A stretch of DNA of 7,728 nucleotides from Nitrosomaritimum sp049414205 (GTDB taxonomy: Archaea > Thermoproteota > Nitrososphaeria > Nitrososphaerales > Nitrosopumilaceae), in contig JBMSGE010000060.1 in assembly GCA_049414205.1 (NCBI GenBank), positions 1 through 7,728 on the forward strand, in the 5' to 3' direction. The notes under the pieces were generated by a model. That model was not told the DNA's origin, did not search any database, and saw nothing but the letters and a program-made list of their open reading frames with translations. Shown piece after piece: positions 5,776 through 7,728 of the stretch; position 1 is the first letter of the stretch; each line of letters begins with the position of its first letter. The translations under genes and the position numbers were made by a program.

Positions 5776-6894
5776 TTGAGTCAAACAACAGAACAACTTT
5801 ATCAAAGCAGCATTGGTGATATTCTAGAAAATTCTTTGAATGGAATTAGGCCAGGGCCTGAAGAATGTCTTAGGCTTTTAGAATCAGATGATGTCTATTT
5901 GATGGGTTTGGTATCTGGTCATCTCACACAAAAACAATTTGGAAAAAAAGCTTCCTTTGTAAATAATATTATTTTGAATTATACTAATGTCTGCATTACC
6001 GATTGCAAGTTCTGTGCATTTTACAGATCCCCTGGTGCAGATGATTCTTACACATTAACTCTTGATCAAATTGAAGCACGTGTGAAATCTGCTTGGGATA
6101 TGTTCAAGATTAGACAGGTTCTCATTCAAGGTGGACACAATCCAAATTTGAAAATTGAATACTATGAAGACGCATTTAAAATGATAAGAGAAAAATTCCC
6201 GATGGTAGGAGTTCATGCTCTTTCAACATCTGAGATTGACATGATTGCAAGAGTAGAAAAATCTTCTACAAAAGAAATTTTATCTCGACTAAAGGATGCT
6301 GGTCTTCAATCTATCCCCGGCGCTGGTGCAGAAATTTTAGTAGACTCGGTAAAAGACGTCATTAGTCCAAAGAAAATTTCAAGTGCTGATTGGATAAGAA
6401 TTATGGATGAGGCTCACTCTCTAGGAATTCCGGGGTCTGCGACAATGATGTATGGTCATGTTGAAAATAATCAAGATATAGTTGATCACTTTTACAAAAT
6501 TGTAAAGTTACAAGAAAAAACTAAGGGCTTTATGGCATTTATCCCGTGGAACTTTGAGCCAAATAACACATTGATGCAACAAGAAGGAATAGTAGAGCAC
6601 GGCTCTGGCGGAATCCAATTGCTAAAAATGATTGCAATCTCTAGACTAGTGTTTGATGGATTGATTCCTCACATTCAATCATCATGGCTTACAAATGGTG
6701 TTGGTATGGCACAACTGGCTTTACAATATGGTGCTGATGACTTTGGTGGTACTCTAATTGGCGAGGAAGTTGTATCCTGTACGGGTGCTCGCTCCACTGA
6801 ACTCACAGGAAAAATAATTGTTGATGCAATTCATCAAATTGGTTATGATGTAGAAGAAAGAGATAACTTCTACAATCCTATATCTTTACTCTAA
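5776..6894 (+). CDS. mqnC: Cyclic dehypoxanthinyl futalosine synthase-like radical SAM enzyme
   Basis: A cytosolic radical SAM enzyme of the MqnC/MqnE/CofH group, best matched to MqnC. MqnC cyclises dehypoxanthinyl futalosine in the futalosine pathway to menaquinone. The 372 residues have an N-terminal helical lead (12-60), the 4Fe-4S cysteines C73, C77 and C80 in CITDCKFC, and AFYRSPG at 81-87. Then come the GG motif at 119-120 (LIQGGHNPN), SIPGAGAEIL at 179-188, ISPKK at 196-200, the MqnC-like FIPWNFEPNNT at 255-265, and SSWLTNG plus GADDFGGTLIGEEVV (319-333). The start is TTG at 5776: an in-frame TAA lies immediately before it, an AGGTG site is 10 nt upstream, and the next ATG is residue 43. 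It is divergent from the aro cluster and overlaps the convergent ubiD by 9 nt. MqnE or CofH identity is less likely from these motifs but not excluded. Confidence 0.85.
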   Translation: MSQTTEQLYQSSIGDILENSLNGIRPGPEECLRLLESDDVYLMGLVSGHLTQKQFGKKASFVNNIILNYTNVCITDCKFCAFYRSPGADDSYTLTLDQIEARVKSAWDMFKIRQVLIQGGHNPNLKIEYYEDAFKMIREKFPMVGVHALSTSEIDMIARVEKSSTKEILSRLKDAGLQSIPGAGAEILVDSVKDVISPKKISSADWIRIMDEAHSLGIPGSATMMYGHVENNQDIVDHFYKIVKLQEKTKGFMAFIPWNFEPNNTLMQQEGIVEHGSGGIQLLKMIAISRLVFDGLIPHIQSSWLTNGVGMAQLALQYGADDFGGTLIGEEVVSCTGARSTELTGKIIVDAIHQIGYDVEERDNFYNPISLL

Positions 6895-7728
6895 TCCGTA
6901 ACTGGACCATTTAGCATCTACAAGATTTTTTGTTTTCTCATCTACCTTTACTTGTTTCTGGATTTCTCTTTCATATCCTTCCTCTCTTGTTTTTTGTGTC
7001 GCATCAATTCCCATCTTTGATCCTAGATTTACCAACGGTGATGCTGGATCAAGAGTATCTGTTGGAGTATTATTGATGATAGTTGTATCTCTTGCAGCAT
7101 CTGCTCTTGTAGTGATTGCCCAAAGCACGTCATTCATGTCATGGACGTTGATGTCCTCATCGACTACAACAAACATTTTGGTTAGTGATAACTGCCCCAT
7201 GCCCCAAAGTCCCATCATCACTTTTTTTGCTTGACCGGGGTATCTTTTTTTGATAGATATTATTGCAAAACCTTGGAACCATCCTGCTGCAGGCATTGAA
7301 AAATCAACTACTTCTGGATGAAACATGCGAATCAATGGCAAAAAGGATCGCTCAATTACCTTTCCGATATATGCATCCTCAAGAATTGGCTTTCCTACTA
7401 CAGTTGTTACGTAAATTGGATCTTTTCTTCTCATAACTCCTGTTAGTGTAAATGTTGGATAGGGTTCAACTGGTGTGTAGTATCCTGTATGATCTCCGAA
7501 AGGTCCTTCCTCTCTGATATCTGATGGATCAACGTATCCTTCCAAAACAATCTCTGCATTTGCAGGAACTTCCAAATCAATGGTCTTGCATTTTACCATC
7601 TTGATTCCTTTCTTTCTTGTAATTCCTGCAAACAAGTACTTGTCAAGTCCTTCTGGAACTGGTGCGATTGATGAAAAAACAGTTGCAGGATCTCCTCCTA
7701 TGATTATTGCAGTTGGAATTTTTTCTCC
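6886..7728 (-). CDS. ubiD: UbiD-family decarboxylase, partial (N-terminal part beyond window)
   Basis: A prenylated-FMN-dependent, reversible aromatic carboxylase/decarboxylase; 280 residues are visible. An apparent start at 7635 (TTG) is not real, because the frame stays open to the edge through IIIGGDPATVFSSIAP and PVPEGLDKYLFAGI, a continuous UbiD signature. Further along are EVPANAEIVLEG, EGPFGDHTGYY (visible residues 74-84, carrying the active-site acidic residues; Asp where Fdc1 has its second Glu), VVVDEDINVHDMNDV, and LGSKMGIDATQKT near the C-terminus. The N-terminal third, with the expected catalytic arginine and metal ligands, lies off the right edge. Next to mqnC, the likely role is ring decarboxylation late in menaquinone synthesis (MqnL-type), but UbiD substrates cannot be read from sequence. 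The TAA stop lies within the mqnC 3' end. Activity would need a UbiX-type prenyltransferase, which is not in view. Confidence 0.92.
   Translation of the reverse strand, partial: GEKIPTAIIIGGDPATVFSSIAPVPEGLDKYLFAGITRKKGIKMVKCKTIDLEVPANAEIVLEGYVDPSDIREEGPFGDHTGYYTPVEPYPTFTLTGVMRRKDPIYVTTVVGKPILEDAYIGKVIERSFLPLIRMFHPEVVDFSMPAAGWFQGFAIISIKKRYPGQAKKVMMGLWGMGQLSLTKMFVVVDEDINVHDMNDVLWAITTRADAARDTTIINNTPTDTLDPASPLVNLGSKMGIDATQKTREEGYEREIQKQVKVDEKTKNLVDAKWSSYGLE
6925..6937 (+). terminator. T-rich tract, candidate mqnC terminator inside ubiD
   Basis: GATTTTTTGTTTTC, with T6 at 6926-6931 and T4 at 6933-6936, occurs about 30-40 nt after the mqnC stop. No space exists between the two converging genes, so mqnC transcription would end within the 3' coding part of ubiD on the opposite strand. 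Archaeal termination on T-rich tracts makes this plausible; no hairpin is needed or seen. Confidence 0.4.

Noticed and set aside
5776..6894. CofH (F420 synthesis) or MqnE identity for the radical SAM gene
   Set aside because: The FIPWNFEPNNT and GADDFGGTLIGEEVV segments and the neighbouring ubiD fit MqnC better; a tree would be needed to exclude the alternatives fully.
7633..7635. TTG at 7635 as start of the UbiD gene
   Set aside because: The frame continues upstream through conserved UbiD sequence to the window edge, so this codon is an internal leucine.
1..7728. CRISPR arrays, insertion sequences, integrase sites, defence genes or other mobile or novel systems
   Set aside because: No regular direct repeats, transposase motifs or terminal inverted repeats were seen; almost all sequence is accounted for by known metabolic genes.

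Overview
The window reads as core metabolism of a mesophilic, AT-rich archaeon, most likely a Nitrosopumilus-like member of the Nitrososphaerota (Thaumarchaeota). Three things point to an archaeon. Chorismate synthesis starts with the archaeal pair of ADTH synthase and dehydroquinate synthase II. The shikimate kinase is of the archaeal GHMP type. TATA-like boxes sit about 25-30 nt upstream of start codons, as expected for leaderless transcripts. The thaumarchaeal assignment is an inference from overall protein character, the AT-rich codons and a futalosine-type menaquinone gene next door. No phylogeny was run.

Layout. Positions 1-85 hold the end of something unidentified, either the last 17 codons of a + strand gene or a structured RNA end, followed by T-tracts. 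Positions 86-5615 are a tightly packed minus-strand cluster. Read in the direction of transcription it is ADTH synthase, dehydroquinate synthase II, 3-dehydroquinate dehydratase (type I), shikimate dehydrogenase, GHMP shikimate kinase and EPSP synthase. The gene order equals the order of pathway steps from aspartate semialdehyde to EPSP; only chorismate synthase is not in view. Most junctions overlap or nearly touch (8-nt overlap, 5-nt gap, 4-nt or 1-nt overlap, 11-nt overlap). The exception is an 82-nt gap before aroE that carries its own TATA-like box, so the cluster may be two transcription units of three genes.

A 160-nt divergent intergenic region (5616-5775) separates this cluster from a + strand radical SAM gene of the MqnC (dehypoxanthinyl futalosine cyclase) family at 5776-6894. 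Convergent to it, with a 9-nt tail-to-tail overlap, lies a UbiD-family decarboxylase. The visible part of that gene is 6886-7728, and its N-terminal coding part runs off the right edge.

How the genes fit together: chorismate made by the aro cluster feeds aromatic amino acids and is also the entry metabolite of the futalosine route to menaquinone. In that route MqnC makes the cyclic intermediate, and a UbiD-like enzyme is expected to remove the ring carboxylate near the end. The window therefore joins chorismate supply to quinone synthesis. No mobile elements, CRISPR arrays, tRNAs or obviously foreign genes were seen. Most of the window is well-understood biology; the less explained parts are the left edge, the divergent control region and the overlapping 3' ends.
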